A DNA stretch of 64,000 nucleotides from Oceanithermus desulfurans (GTDB lineage Bacteria; Deinococcota; Deinococci; Deinococcales; Marinithermaceae). Of the stretch, positions 37,359-50,787 are shown piece by piece. The notes under the pieces were generated by a model. The model was given only the letters and a program-made list of their open reading frames with translations. It was not told the DNA's origin and searched no databases. Position numbers and translations under genes: made by a program. The stretch's first letter is position 1. Every line of letters starts with the position of its first letter. The stretch covers positions 1 through 64,000 of the forward strand of contig NZ_JACHEZ010000001.1 in NCBI RefSeq assembly GCF_014201675.1. Reading direction: 5' to 3'.

Positions 37359-38147
37359 CTAGAGCAGGCCGTGGGTGTAGCCGCCGTCCACCATGACCGC
37401 CTGCCCGGTCAGGTACGACGCCGGCTCGCTCACCAAAAAGGCGGCCACCGCGGCGATCTCCTCCGGCCGCGCCATGCGCCGGGCGGGGATCTGGGCCAGC
37501 AGGCGCTGCTCGAGCGCCTCGGGCGTGGTGTTCTGGCGCGCGGCGTTGTCCTCGAAGAGGTGCTTCACCCGCTCGGTGGCGGTGTAGCCGGGGCCCAGGG
37601 TGTTCACGGTGACGCCGTCCGCGGCGACCTCGCGCGACAGCGTCTTGGCGAAGCCGGTCACCGCCGCGCGCAGGGCGTTGGAGAGCGCCAGGTTCTCGAT
37701 CGGCTCCTTGACCGAGATGGAGGTGATGTAGAGGATCCTGCCCCAGCCGCGCTCGCGCATGCCGGGCAGCACCCGCCGCGTCAGGCGGATCTGGGGGTAG
37801 AACAACAGCTCCGCGGCGGCGCGCCAGGCCGCCTCGTCGAGAGCGTGGGCCTCGCCGCTCGGGGGCCCCCCGGTGTTGCCCACCAGCAGGTCGACGGGTC
37901 CGAACTCGCGTTCGGCGAAGGCGACCAGCTGCTCCGCGGTTTCGGGGTCGTTCAGGTCGCCGGCGTAGTAGGCGGCGTCGCCCGCGGCGGCGCAGATCTC
38001 GGCGGCGGCACGGGCCAGCTTTTCCTCGTTGCGGGCGGAGAGCACCACCCGCGCGCCTTCGGCGGCCAGGGCGTCGGCGACGGCGCGGCCGATGCCCTGG
38101 GAGGCGCCGGTGACGATGGCGGTCTTACCCTTGAGTCCCAGGTCCAT
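37359..38147 (-). CDS. SDR-family oxidoreductase (BKR-like subgroup) with unusual active site
   Basis: 262 residues. Nucleotide site TGASQGIGRAVADALAAEGA and NTGGPP are normal. The catalytic serine is in YITSISVKEP, but the usual YxxxK is replaced by LALSNALRAA. A known BKR-like SDR subgroup shows this change, so true activity is doubtful. Start ATG 38147 is preceded by GATAAT 6 bases away. Confidence 0.82.
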   Translation of the reverse strand: MDLGLKGKTAIVTGASQGIGRAVADALAAEGARVVLSARNEEKLARAAAEICAAAGDAAYYAGDLNDPETAEQLVAFAEREFGPVDLLVGNTGGPPSGEAHALDEAAWRAAAELLFYPQIRLTRRVLPGMRERGWGRILYITSISVKEPIENLALSNALRAAVTGFAKTLSREVAADGVTVNTLGPGYTATERVKHLFEDNAARQNTTPEALEQRLLAQIPARRMARPEEIAAVAAFLVSEPASYLTGQAVMVDGGYTHGLL

Positions 38148-38187
38148 ACCCCCATTATCGCAGGGCGGCGCGGTGTAGGCTGCGTTC

Positions 38188-38508
38188 ATGGAGATCCGCG
38201 TCCTGGAAGAGCTGGTCGAGTTCGGCCAAGAAAAGATGAAGAAGATCCCCGTCTTCGACTCGCCCCACATGTTCTACGACCTCTACGCCCTGCTGCCGGG
38301 GCAGATGCAGAAGGTGCACGCCCACGAGGGTTCCGACAAGGTCTACCTGGTGCTCGCCGGCGAGGTTCGGGTGCAGGTGGGCAAGGCGCAGGCCACCCTG
38401 ACCACGGGTCAGGCGACCCGCGCGCCGGCGGGCGAGGAGCACGGGGTCTGGAACGCCAGCGAGCAGCCGGCGGTGCTGCTGGTGGTGATGGCGCCGCGGC
38501 CTAGCTGA
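38188..38508 (+). CDS. cupin-domain protein
   Basis: 106 residues, one cupin barrel. Motif 1 is KVHAHEGSDKVYLVLAGEVR and motif 2 APAGEEHGVWNAS; His, His, Glu and His candidates for a metal site are present. Function unknown. TAGGCT ends 6 bases before the ATG. It ends 8 bases inside the converging GNAT gene. Confidence 0.8.
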   Translation: MEIRVLEELVEFGQEKMKKIPVFDSPHMFYDLYALLPGQMQKVHAHEGSDKVYLVLAGEVRVQVGKAQATLTTGQATRAPAGEEHGVWNASEQPAVLLVVMAPRPS

Positions 38509-38974
38509 GCCGCTTGTAGTACCAGCTCAGGGTGGGGCCGCCGTCCTTGAGGTAGCGGTAGCCGAGCTTCTTCCAGAAGGCGACGGCGCCGGGGTTGTGG
38601 CCGTAGACCGCCGCATAGAGGCGCCGCGACTCGTGCGCGAGCAGCGACTCCAGGTCTTCGATGGCGGCGCGCCCGAACCCGCGGCCCTGGTGGGGTTCGG
38701 CGATCAGGATCAGCGTGACCGTGGCCTCGTCCTCGCCCGGGTAGCGGCGCTTGAAGTCGAGGTAGCCGACGGTCCGGCCCTCGTGGTTCACCAGGTAGGC
38801 GCGCCGGGCGGGGTCGGCCAGGATGGCCTCGACCTCGCGCTCGACGTCGGGAAGGGCCGGCACCTCGATGCCGATCCGTTCGAAGTGGCGCGGGCTCGCC
38901 CGGTAGACGGAGTGGATGCGGGGCGCGTCTCCCGCGCCTACGGGCTGCAGCTCGACCGCTCGTGTGGGCATCAT
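38501..38974 (-). CDS. GNAT-family N-acetyltransferase
   Basis: 157 residues. The acetyl-CoA loop is EPHQGRGFGRAAIEDLESLL and the C-terminal AVAFWKKLGYRYLKDG is typical of GNAT. Substrate unknown. TAGAAT is 9 bases before the ATG, and its first three bases are also the stop codon of acpS. Confidence 0.82.
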   Translation of the reverse strand: MMPTRAVELQPVGAGDAPRIHSVYRASPRHFERIGIEVPALPDVEREVEAILADPARRAYLVNHEGRTVGYLDFKRRYPGEDEATVTLILIAEPHQGRGFGRAAIEDLESLLAHESRRLYAAVYGHNPGAVAFWKKLGYRYLKDGGPTLSWYYKRLS

Positions 38975-38986
38975 CTCAGCGTCATT

Positions 38987-41401
<2,415 letters not shown>

Positions 41402-41405
<4 letters not shown>

Positions 41406-41968
41406 GGAGCCATTTTATCGGGATCGCGGCCCCGGAGCACGGGGCGCACGCCCCGCTCGGTGGCCAGGAAGTCCACCGGGACGTCCCAGGGGTCGCGGGG
41501 CAGCGCTTCGAGCACCAGGGCTTCGGGCACCAGGCCGATCCGCAGCACCCGCGGCGGCAGCGCCGCCAGGAAGCGGTCGTAGTAGCCGGCCCCGTAGCCG
41601 AGCCGGCCGCCGGCGCGGTCGAAGGCGAGGCCGGGGACGACGACGGCGTCGAGGCCCGCCGGATCGACCTCGGGCGCACCCGCGGCCGGCTGCTCGAAGC
41701 CGTAGCGGTGGCGTTCGCGCGGGGCGTCGAAGGGGTGCACGCTCAGGCCCCCGGGCGCGGTGCGCGGCAGGAAGTAGCGGGCCTCGGGGTAGCGCCGGAG
41801 CAGGCCCAGCGGCGAGGGTTCTCCCCGAAACGGCAGGTAGAGGAGCACCCGGCCCGCCCCCCGCCGGCGCAGGAAGTCGGCCAGCGCCGCCGTCGCGGCC
41901 TCGCCGATCCGCTCCGTGTCCAGGCGGGCGCGCCGCTTAAGAAGTTGCCTGCGCAGCTCCGGCTTCAT
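41402..41968 (-). CDS. 5-formyltetrahydrofolate cyclo-ligase family protein
   Basis: 188 residues from ATG 41968 (MKPELRRQLLKRRARLDTER). YLPFRGEPSP is near the start, and the signature VVPGLAFDRAGGRLGYGAGY is followed by YDRFLA. Converts 5-formyl-THF to methenyl-THF. I prefer this start because TAGACT lies 7 bases upstream; a GTG at 42007 would cross the palindromic operator. Confidence 0.87.
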
Positions 41969-41996
41969 GCGGACCAGTCTAACCCTCGCCGCGGTC

Positions 41997-42026
41997 TTGA
42001 CACTCAAGCGCCGTGAGTGTCAAAAT
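41997..42026. promoter_or_regulatory. operator-like inverted repeat over the promoter of the FmdB-like gene
   Basis: TTGACACTCA (41997-42006) and TGAGTGTCAA (42014-42023) form a perfect 10-bp inverted repeat around 7 bases. Its left end doubles as a TTGACA -35; CAAAAT (42021-42026) 18 bases later is a possible -10. It lies between divergent genes, so a bound repressor could control both. Confidence 0.55.
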
Positions 42027-42042
42027 GCCGAACGGAGGAACG

Positions 42043-42291
42043 ATGCCGACCTACGTGTACAAAGGACTGGAAAGCGGCGAGTACTTCGAAGTGGAGCAGA
42101 GCATCCACGACGACCCGCTGACCCATCACCCCGAGACGGGCGAGCCGGTGAAGCGCGTGATCCAGCCGGTGGGCGTGATCTTCAAGGGCTCGGGCTGGTA
42201 CGTGAAGGATTCCCGCAGCTCCGGCTCGCAGGGCGGGAAGAAGTCCACAGGCGGCTCCGAAAAGGCCACGAAAAGCGCCGCCGCGGACTGA
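42043..42291 (+). CDS. FmdB-type zinc-ribbon family protein without the cysteines
   Basis: 82 residues from ATG 42043, behind CGGAGGAACG. It aligns with FmdB-like regulators along MPTYVYKGLESGEYFEVEQS and PVGVIFKGSGWYVKDSR, but the two CxxC pairs are replaced (GLESG, HHPETG), so no zinc can be bound there. Ser/Lys-rich tail. Function unknown; it is controlled by the palindrome just upstream if that site is real. Confidence 0.72.
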   Translation: MPTYVYKGLESGEYFEVEQSIHDDPLTHHPETGEPVKRVIQPVGVIFKGSGWYVKDSRSSGSQGGKKSTGGSEKATKSAAAD

Positions 42292-42308
42292 CCGGGCGGC
42301 GTGCGAAC

Positions 42309-42334
42309 GGGGGCGGCCGGGCCGCCCCCGGGTT

Positions 42335-42340
<6 letters not shown>
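42309..42340. terminator. intrinsic terminator after the FmdB-like gene
   Basis: GGGGGCGGC / GCCGCCCCC stem with a CGG loop, followed by GGTTTTATTT. The T run includes the stop codon of the converging DUF192 gene. Confidence 0.8.
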
Positions 42341-44659
<2,319 letters not shown>

Positions 44660-44668
44660 GACCCCAGT

Positions 44669-45100
44669 CTACCGCCGCCGAATTAGGAAGATGGCGAACG
44701 CGAAGCAGACGATGGCCAGCGACAGCAGCCCCAGCTCGGCCAGCACCGCGAGGAAGTGGGCGCTCTCGAGGCTCATGTCCACGGTGCTCTCGGCGGTGAT
44801 GACGAGCATGCGCCGCACCGCGGCGATCACGCCCACGACCAGGAAGGGCTCCGCCTCGAGGTGGCCTTCGCGCGAGAAACGGGCGACGGTGTAGATGATC
44901 TCGGCGATCATCAGCGCCAGCAGCACCCGGTCCAGCAGCCGCACGATGGCGCCGGCCAGGTTCTGGCTCGAGAACAGCCCGATCGCCTCCCAGACCGCGA
45001 AGCCCAGGAGCGCCGCGGCGGCGAGGGAAAGGATGTAGCCCGCGGCCAGGTAGATCGACGCCTCGATGCGCTCGAGCAGGCTGGTGGGGAAACGCTCCAT
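44669..45100 (-). CDS. PsiE-family membrane protein, copy 2
   Basis: 143 residues, four helices, related to copy 1 (FSREGHLEAEPFLVVGVIAA, VRRMLVITAEST). ATG start with TAGACT 6 bases before it, inside the last codons of murE. The two copies are adjacent and in the same direction, which suggests tandem duplication followed by divergence. Confidence 0.72.
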   Translation of the reverse strand: MERFPTSLLERIEASIYLAAGYILSLAAAALLGFAVWEAIGLFSSQNLAGAIVRLLDRVLLALMIAEIIYTVARFSREGHLEAEPFLVVGVIAAVRRMLVITAESTVDMSLESAHFLAVLAELGLLSLAIVCFAFAIFLIRRR

Positions 45101-45104
45101 GCCC

Positions 45105-46538
45105 TCAGTCTAGCCCCAGCAGGCGGCGTGCCAGGGCGGCCTCGTCCCAGGGCAGGGTGGCGTCCGCGCGCTCCAGCGTACGTTCGTGCCCCTTGCCGGC
45201 GAGCACCACGGTGTCGCCGTCGCCGGCGAGCTCGAAGGCCAGGGCGATGGCGCGCGCCCGGTCGGGCTCGAGCCGGTAGCGCTCGCCTTCCCGCGCCCCC
45301 GCCTCCCGCGCCCCGCGCGCCATCGCCGCCAGGATCTCCTCCACCGGCTCGCTGCGGCTGTCCTCCTCGGTGAAGACGGCCAGGTCGGCGCGCTCGGCGG
45401 CCACCCGGCCCAGCGGGGCGCGCTTTCCGGGGTCGCGCTCGCCGGCGGAGCCGACGACGACGATCAGGCGTCCGCGGGTCGTGGGGGAGAGCGCCGCCAG
45501 CGTCGCGGCCAGGCCCTTGGGGGTGTGGGCGAAGTCCACCACCACCCGGAAGGGCCGGGTCTGAACGATCTGCATCCGTCCGGGCACCCCTCCGAACCGC
45601 GGCAGCTCCGCCGCGGCGCGCTCCGGGCTCACCCCCGCGGTGTAGCCCGCGGCCAGGGCCGCGAGGGCGTTCTCGGCGTTGTAGCGCCCCAGCATCGGCA
45701 GCCGGGTCTCGAAACGGCCCTCGGGGCTCGAAAACGCGAAGGCGAGCCCTTCCGCCTCCTCGTGCACCGCAAGCAGCTCGAAGACACCGCCGGGGCCGTA
45801 GCTCAGGTGGGGCCGGTGCACCAGCCGCATGGCGTAGGGGCAGGCGGTGTTGAGCACCGCGAGCCGCGCCCGCTCGACCAGCGCGGCCTTGGCGCGGAAG
45901 TAGCCCTCCATGTCGCCGTGGAAGTCGAGGTGTTCGGGGCTGAGGTGGGTCCAGACGGCCAGGTCGAAGTCCACGGCGTCGAGCCGGTGCTGCGCCAGCG
46001 CGTGGGAGCTGGACTCGAGCACCGCGTGGCTGAGGCCGGCCGCGACCATCTCCGCCAGCAGCCCCTGCACCTCCGGAGCCTCGGGGGTGGTGAAGTGGCC
46101 TTCGGGGAAGACGAGGCCCGCGCCGGTGTCGTGGCCCACGGTGCCGATCAGGCCCGTGCGCCGGCCGCCGGCGGCGAGCAGGTGGCGGAGCAGGAAGGCC
46201 GTCGTCGTCTTGCCGTCGGTGCCCGTGACCCCGGCGACCCACAGCTTTTCGGAGGGGCGGTCGAAGAACCCGGCTGCCAGCCGCGCCAGCGCCGGCCGCA
46301 GCTCGGCCTCGGGCAGGCGCAGGTAGGGCACCCCGGGGCGCAGCTCCCGCGCGCCCACCACGGCCACCGCACCCCGGCGCACGGCGTCGTCCACGAAGGC
46401 GTGGCCGTCGAAGCGCCGGCCTGGCAGGGCTACGTAGACGAAGCCGGGCTCCACCCGCCGGGAGTCGTGGGTCACGCCCCGCACCTCCGCGTCCGGGAAG
46501 GCGGGGCCGAAGGGGGCGAAGAGTTCGCGCAGGGTCAT
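45105..46538 (-). CDS. murE: UDP-N-acetylmuramoyl-tripeptide/peptide ligase MurE
   Basis: 477 residues. ATP-binding VAGVTGTDGKTTTAFLLRHL, ESSSHALAQHRL, and FGGVPGRMQIVQTRPFRVVV with DFAHTPKGL. The C-terminal domain has SRSEPVEEI, not the DNPR of diaminopimelate-adding MurE, so another third residue is likely; Thermus peptidoglycan uses L-ornithine. Cytoplasmic step of cell-wall synthesis. Confidence 0.92.
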   Translation of the reverse strand: MTLRELFAPFGPAFPDAEVRGVTHDSRRVEPGFVYVALPGRRFDGHAFVDDAVRRGAVAVVGARELRPGVPYLRLPEAELRPALARLAAGFFDRPSEKLWVAGVTGTDGKTTTAFLLRHLLAAGGRRTGLIGTVGHDTGAGLVFPEGHFTTPEAPEVQGLLAEMVAAGLSHAVLESSSHALAQHRLDAVDFDLAVWTHLSPEHLDFHGDMEGYFRAKAALVERARLAVLNTACPYAMRLVHRPHLSYGPGGVFELLAVHEEAEGLAFAFSSPEGRFETRLPMLGRYNAENALAALAAGYTAGVSPERAAAELPRFGGVPGRMQIVQTRPFRVVVDFAHTPKGLAATLAALSPTTRGRLIVVVGSAGERDPGKRAPLGRVAAERADLAVFTEEDSRSEPVEEILAAMARGAREAGAREGERYRLEPDRARAIALAFELAGDGDTVVLAGKGHERTLERADATLPWDEAALARRLLGLD

Positions 46539-46542
46539 GGGC

Positions 46543-47169
46543 TCACTCGAAGAGCTCGAAGGGCTGGAGGCCGCGCACCTCGAGCTGCTGGTAGATCCAG
46601 CGGCGGTCCTCGGGGTTCTCCACGAAGTCCAGCTCGTCGCCGGGCAGCGTGAGCACCGGCACGTCTTTCAGGCCGCCCACCCACTCCTCGTAAAGCTGCG
46701 CCAGCGCCGCCAGGTAGGCCTCGGGGATGGCGCGCTCGTAGTCGCGTCCCCGCTTGGCGATGCGCGCCTTGAGCGTCTCCACGCCGGCGTGGATGTAGAT
46801 GAGCAGGTCGGGCTGCCTCAGCGCCCGCGCCACCCCCTGGAAGAGCGCGGTGTAGGTGGCCCAGTCGCGGTCCGAGAAGTGCCCCTGCTGCCGCAGGTTG
46901 CGCGCGAAGACGTGGGCGTCCTCGAAGACGGTGCGGTCCTGCACCACCCGCCGCCGGGGGTTGATCTCGCTCAGGTGCTGGTCCAGCCGCTTGGCCAGGA
47001 AGAAGACCTGCGAGTGGAAGGCCCAGCGCCGCATGTCGAGGTAGAAGTCGGCGAGGTAGGGGTTCTCCTCGACGGCCTCGTAGACGGGGTGCAACCGGTA
47101 GCGCGCCGCCAGCAGCCTGGTCAGCGTGGACTTGCCCGATCCGATGTTTCCGGCGATGGCGATGTACAT
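46543..47169 (-). CDS. deoxynucleoside kinase, copy 1
   Basis: 208 residues. P-loop IAGNIGSGKSTLTRLLA, VEENPYLADFYLD, the DRT motif QDRTVFEDAHVFA and the LID RGRDYE. Similar to deoxyadenosine/deoxyguanosine kinases. TAGACT lies 10 bases before the ATG, inside the end of copy 2. murE begins 4 bases after its stop. Confidence 0.88.
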   Translation of the reverse strand: MYIAIAGNIGSGKSTLTRLLAARYRLHPVYEAVEENPYLADFYLDMRRWAFHSQVFFLAKRLDQHLSEINPRRRVVQDRTVFEDAHVFARNLRQQGHFSDRDWATYTALFQGVARALRQPDLLIYIHAGVETLKARIAKRGRDYERAIPEAYLAALAQLYEEWVGGLKDVPVLTLPGDELDFVENPEDRRWIYQQLEVRGLQPFELFE

Positions 47170-47177
47170 GCCCGCCC

Positions 47178-47777
47178 TTAGTCTACGCTGGCCCGGGCCA
47201 GCACCTGGCGCGTCACCCAGTGGGCGGCGGCGGGATCGTCGGCGTAGTTGACGTCGGTGTTGTCGAAGATCCAGAGGCGGCCCCGGTAGCGCGCGAAGTG
47301 GCGGTCGTAGGCCTCGGTGAGGCGCTGCAGGTAGCCGGGGTCGATGCCGCGTTCGAAGCTGCGGCCGCGGCGGCGGATGCGCTCGAGCAGCACCTCCAGC
47401 GGCGCGCGCAGGTAGATCGTCAGGTCAGGGGTGGGGATGCGCGGCGAAAGGCTCTGGTAGAGCTCCTGGTAGAGCTGCCACTCGTGCCCCGCGAGATTGA
47501 GCGAGGCGAAGATGAAGTCCTTGTCGAAGAGGTAGTCGGCCACCACCGCGCGCTCGAAGAGGCGCGGCTGCGCCAGGTGCTCGAGCTGCTTGTAGCGCGA
47601 GAGCAGGAAGAAGACCTGGACCTTGAAGGCGTAGTGCTCCGGGTCCTCGTAAAACAGCGGCAGGAAGGGGTTCTCCTCGACGACCTCGAAAAGCGCCTCG
47701 CCCTCGAGGGCCTGGGCGAGGTGGCGGGTGAGCGTGGTCTTACCGACCCCAATGGGTCCTTCGATGGCGATGTACAC
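47178..47777 (-). CDS. deoxynucleoside kinase, copy 2
   Basis: 199 residues. P-loop IEGPIGVGKTTLTRHLA, VEENPFLPLFYED, VVADYLFDKDFIFA, LID RGRSFE. A tandem partner of copy 1, like the dgk/dck pair of Bacillus; the specificities cannot be told from sequence. GTG start behind GGGAGACGAC. Confidence 0.88.
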   Translation of the reverse strand: MYIAIEGPIGVGKTTLTRHLAQALEGEALFEVVEENPFLPLFYEDPEHYAFKVQVFFLLSRYKQLEHLAQPRLFERAVVADYLFDKDFIFASLNLAGHEWQLYQELYQSLSPRIPTPDLTIYLRAPLEVLLERIRRRGRSFERGIDPGYLQRLTEAYDRHFARYRGRLWIFDNTDVNYADDPAAAHWVTRQVLARASVD

Positions 47778-47792
47778 GTCGTCTCCCGGGTG

Positions 47793-48863
47793 TCAGCGTC
47801 GTGCGGTGAGTTGCACGGTCACGGTGATCTTCTGGCCGTTGCGCCAAAGGGTGAGCTCTACCTTCTCGCCCGGGCGCCTGCGGGCGATCTCGCGGATCAC
47901 GTCGAAGCGGTTCTTGACGGCCTTGCCGCCCACGGCGACGATGACGTCGCCCAGTTCCACGAGCTTGCCGTAGCGGTCGCGCCGCGCCCCCTGCAGCCCC
48001 GCGGCCTCGGCGGGGGAACCCGGCTGCACCCGGTCGACCATCGCCCCCTGAGTGCTTTCCAGGCCTGCGAGGCGCAGGGTGAGGGGGTCCAGCTCGGTGA
48101 GGTCGACGAGCGCCGCGCCCAGCCAGCCGCGCTGGGGCACCCCGAACTGCTCGAGGTCGTAGATGCTCTGCACCACCAGGTAGCCGGGTACGGCGATGCC
48201 CAGGCCGCCGATGCCGCTGGCGCCGCCCAGCACCGCGTCGATCACCCCGATGACCCGGCCCTGGCCGTCGAGCAGCGGGCCGCCCGAGTTGCCGGGTTCG
48301 ACGCGGGCGTCGGTGTAGAAGATCTCGGGGATCTCGATGCCCACGTCGCCCTCGCCCAGCTGCCCCACGAAGTCGAAGGGGCCGCTGCCGGAGATGACGC
48401 CCACCGAGACCAGGTTGCGCTTGCCGAAGGGGGAGCCCAGCACGATCGCCGTCTGCCCCGCGAGCACCTGGGTCTCGCGGGCGAAGGTGAGGGTGGCCGG
48501 CGCGGTGGCCCCGTGCACCTCGAGGATGGCCAGGTCGATGCCGCGGTCCACCGCGAAGACGTCGGCGGGGTAGCTGCGGCCGTCGTAGAGGGTGACCGTC
48601 AGGTTCTTGAGACCGTCCACGACGTGGAAGTTGGTGACGACCCGGCCGCTCGAGTAGAAGAAGCCCGACCCCCAGACCGCGTCCTCGCCGCCGGCGTAGG
48701 TGGGGGTGCCCTGGATCTTGACCACGGCGGGCATGGCCTCCTGGATCACCCGTACGCGGGCGGCCTCGGCCGCGCCCGAGACTTCGGCCCAGGCGGGCAG
48801 GGCGAGCGCGGCGATCAACCAGAAGGCCGTGGCGAGGGAGGGGCGCAGGTCGCGGGGTCGCAT
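47793..48863 (-). CDS. HtrA/DegP-type trypsin-like serine protease with one PDZ domain
   Basis: 356 residues. Signal peptide (FWLIAALALPAWA, cleavage about residue 26). Triad H80 (VTNFHVVDG), D110 (RGIDLAIL), S193 (EPGNSGGPLL). PDZ domain from about 245 to the end. Protein quality control outside the membrane. TATACT ends 9 bases before the ATG. Confidence 0.92.
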   Translation of the reverse strand: MRPRDLRPSLATAFWLIAALALPAWAEVSGAAEAARVRVIQEAMPAVVKIQGTPTYAGGEDAVWGSGFFYSSGRVVTNFHVVDGLKNLTVTLYDGRSYPADVFAVDRGIDLAILEVHGATAPATLTFARETQVLAGQTAIVLGSPFGKRNLVSVGVISGSGPFDFVGQLGEGDVGIEIPEIFYTDARVEPGNSGGPLLDGQGRVIGVIDAVLGGASGIGGLGIAVPGYLVVQSIYDLEQFGVPQRGWLGAALVDLTELDPLTLRLAGLESTQGAMVDRVQPGSPAEAAGLQGARRDRYGKLVELGDVIVAVGGKAVKNRFDVIREIARRRPGEKVELTLWRNGQKITVTVQLTARR

Positions 48864-48905
48864 TCGCCTTAAAGTATACGGCCCGGGTCTTAAACTCGCG
48901 TAAGA

Positions 48906-50726
48906 TTACATCGCTTCGGGGGCGCCGATGCCGAGCAGGCCGAGCCCCGTGGCCACCGTCTGCTTCAAGCGGCGCACCAGCGCAAGCCGCAGGCCGCGCA
49001 GCCCCTGGGGGGCGGTGAGCACCGGGGTGGCGGGGCGGCCGTCCTCCTTGGCGTTGTAGTAGGCGTTCCAGGCGGCGGCGAGGTCGAGCAGGTACTGGGC
49101 GAGGACGTGCGGCGTCTTCAGCTCGGCCGACTTCTGCACCGACTCCTCGAAGCGCAGCAGCACCTTGGCCAGCTCCACCTCGTAGGGCGTGGCCCGGGCG
49201 TAGTCGGGTTCGTCGGCGAGGCCTTCGGCCTCGGCCTTGCGCAGAATCGAGGCGGCGCGGGCGTGGGCGTACTGCAGGTAGGGGGCGGCGTCGCCCTCGA
49301 AGCTGAGCGCCTGGTCCCAGCGGAAGTCGATCTGCTTCTTGGGCTCGGTCTTGACCATCGCGAAGCGAACGGCGCCGATGCCCACCATGCGGGCCACCGC
49401 GTCCGCGTTCTCCAGGCCGGGGTTCTTCTCGGCGATCACCGCGCGGGCGCGGCGCACCGCTTCCTCGAGCACCTCGTCGACGCTGACGGTGTGCCCCTTG
49501 CGCCCCGACAGCGGCTTCCCCTCGAGCAGCACGGTCTCGTAGGCCAGGTGGTAGGCGCCCTCGGCCAGGTCGTGGCGGCCGGCGGCCTCGAGCGCCGCCT
49601 TGAGCACCTGCTGGGGGTAGCTCTGGCGCACGTCGATGACGTTGATCGTCTCCTGGGCGTTCCCGAAGGGCATGGGCTCGCCTTCGGGGTGGCTGGTGTA
49701 GAGCTGGCGGCCGGAGGGCTGGCGGGTGAAGGGACGGAAGCGCAGCCCCGAGAGCAGGCCCATCTTCCAGAACTGGAAGGCGATGTCCTTGGCCGTGTAG
49801 GTGGCCGTGCCGTCGGAGCGCAAGAGCACCAGGTAGGGGTCTTCCATCCCCTCGATGAAGGCCGAGGTGTCCATCACCAGGGCGCCCTGGTACTTGCCTT
49901 CCGAGGGCCGGCTGACGTAGGGGGTCGCTTCGAGCAGCTCGAGCGCCTGCTGCAACAGCCCCTCGCGCACCAGGTCCGACTCCCAGACGAGGACGTCGTA
50001 CTCGGCGTTCAGGCTCCACATCGTCTCCAGCTGGGCGGCCAGCAGCTTTTCGATCTCGCCGCGCAGCTCGCCGGCCTCGAGCCGGTGCAGCACCGCGCGG
50101 ATGGCCGGCTCCAGCCGGGCCTTGGCCTCCTCGTCTTCCATCTCGCGGTGCAGCCGCACGTAGGCCTCGCCCACCCAGTGGTCGTACTTCTTGGAGCCGT
50201 CGTAGACCAACCCGTAGTGCTCGAGCGCGAACAGGCTCTCGGCCGACTGGCGGCCGGTGTCGTCGATGTAGTTGAGCACCTCGACCTCGCGCCCGGCGAA
50301 GTCGAGGATGCGGGCGATGGCGTCGCCCAGCGCCACGTTGCGCAGGTGCCCCACGTGCAGCTCCTTGTTGGGGTTGACCGAGGTGTGCTCCACCAGCACC
50401 TTGCCGTCCTGCTTGGGCGCGGGCCCCACGGACCGGGCGGCGGCGCTGGCCAGCCAGGCGGGGTCGAGGAAGAAGTTGACGTACCCCCCCGCGACCTCCA
50501 CCCGCTCGACGCCCTCGGGCGGGCTCAGCTGGTCGGCCAGCTCGGCGGCGATCTGCGGCGGCGGCTTGCGCAGCCGGCGCGCCAGGCGGAAGGCCACCGG
50601 CGTGCCGTAGTCGCCCGGCTGGTTGGGCGGGGTCTCCTGGATCTCGATCGGGGGCGGTTCGTCCACGCCCAGGGCCTCGAGGGCCCGAGCGACGGCTTGT
50701 TGGAGGGGGGCCTTGACGCCGGTCAT
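48906..50726 (-). CDS. argS: arginyl-tRNA synthetase
   Basis: 606 residues. HIGH motif as NPNKELHVGHLRNVALGD, KMSKS position LSGRKGHTV, and the DALR anticodon-binding domain ending RRLKQTVATGLGLLGIGAPE. Start ATG 50726 (9 bases after TAGAAT) or TTG 50729 (6 bases after). Single-gene unit between a hairpin and htrA. Confidence 0.96.
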   Translation of the reverse strand: MTGVKAPLQQAVARALEALGVDEPPPIEIQETPPNQPGDYGTPVAFRLARRLRKPPPQIAAELADQLSPPEGVERVEVAGGYVNFFLDPAWLASAAARSVGPAPKQDGKVLVEHTSVNPNKELHVGHLRNVALGDAIARILDFAGREVEVLNYIDDTGRQSAESLFALEHYGLVYDGSKKYDHWVGEAYVRLHREMEDEEAKARLEPAIRAVLHRLEAGELRGEIEKLLAAQLETMWSLNAEYDVLVWESDLVREGLLQQALELLEATPYVSRPSEGKYQGALVMDTSAFIEGMEDPYLVLLRSDGTATYTAKDIAFQFWKMGLLSGLRFRPFTRQPSGRQLYTSHPEGEPMPFGNAQETINVIDVRQSYPQQVLKAALEAAGRHDLAEGAYHLAYETVLLEGKPLSGRKGHTVSVDEVLEEAVRRARAVIAEKNPGLENADAVARMVGIGAVRFAMVKTEPKKQIDFRWDQALSFEGDAAPYLQYAHARAASILRKAEAEGLADEPDYARATPYEVELAKVLLRFEESVQKSAELKTPHVLAQYLLDLAAAWNAYYNAKEDGRPATPVLTAPQGLRGLRLALVRRLKQTVATGLGLLGIGAPEAM

Positions 50727-50746
50727 CAAGGGGCCATTCTAACCGG

Positions 50747-50770
50747 AAGGGCGGCCTCCGGGCCGCCCTT
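50747..50770 (-). terminator. hairpin after the IscA-like gene
   Basis: AAGGGCGGCC / GGCCGCCCTT, a 10-bp stem with a TCCG loop. It lies 17 bases after the IscA-like stop; the T run on the - strand is weak (CCGGTTAG). Confidence 0.5.
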
Positions 50771-50787
50771 CGCCTGCGCCTACGGCC

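Noticed and set aside
41969-42007. Extended start (MSVKTAARV...) for the 5-formyltetrahydrofolate cyclo-ligase
   Set aside because: It would translate through the TAGACT -10 and half of the palindrome. ATG 41968 fits the family start.
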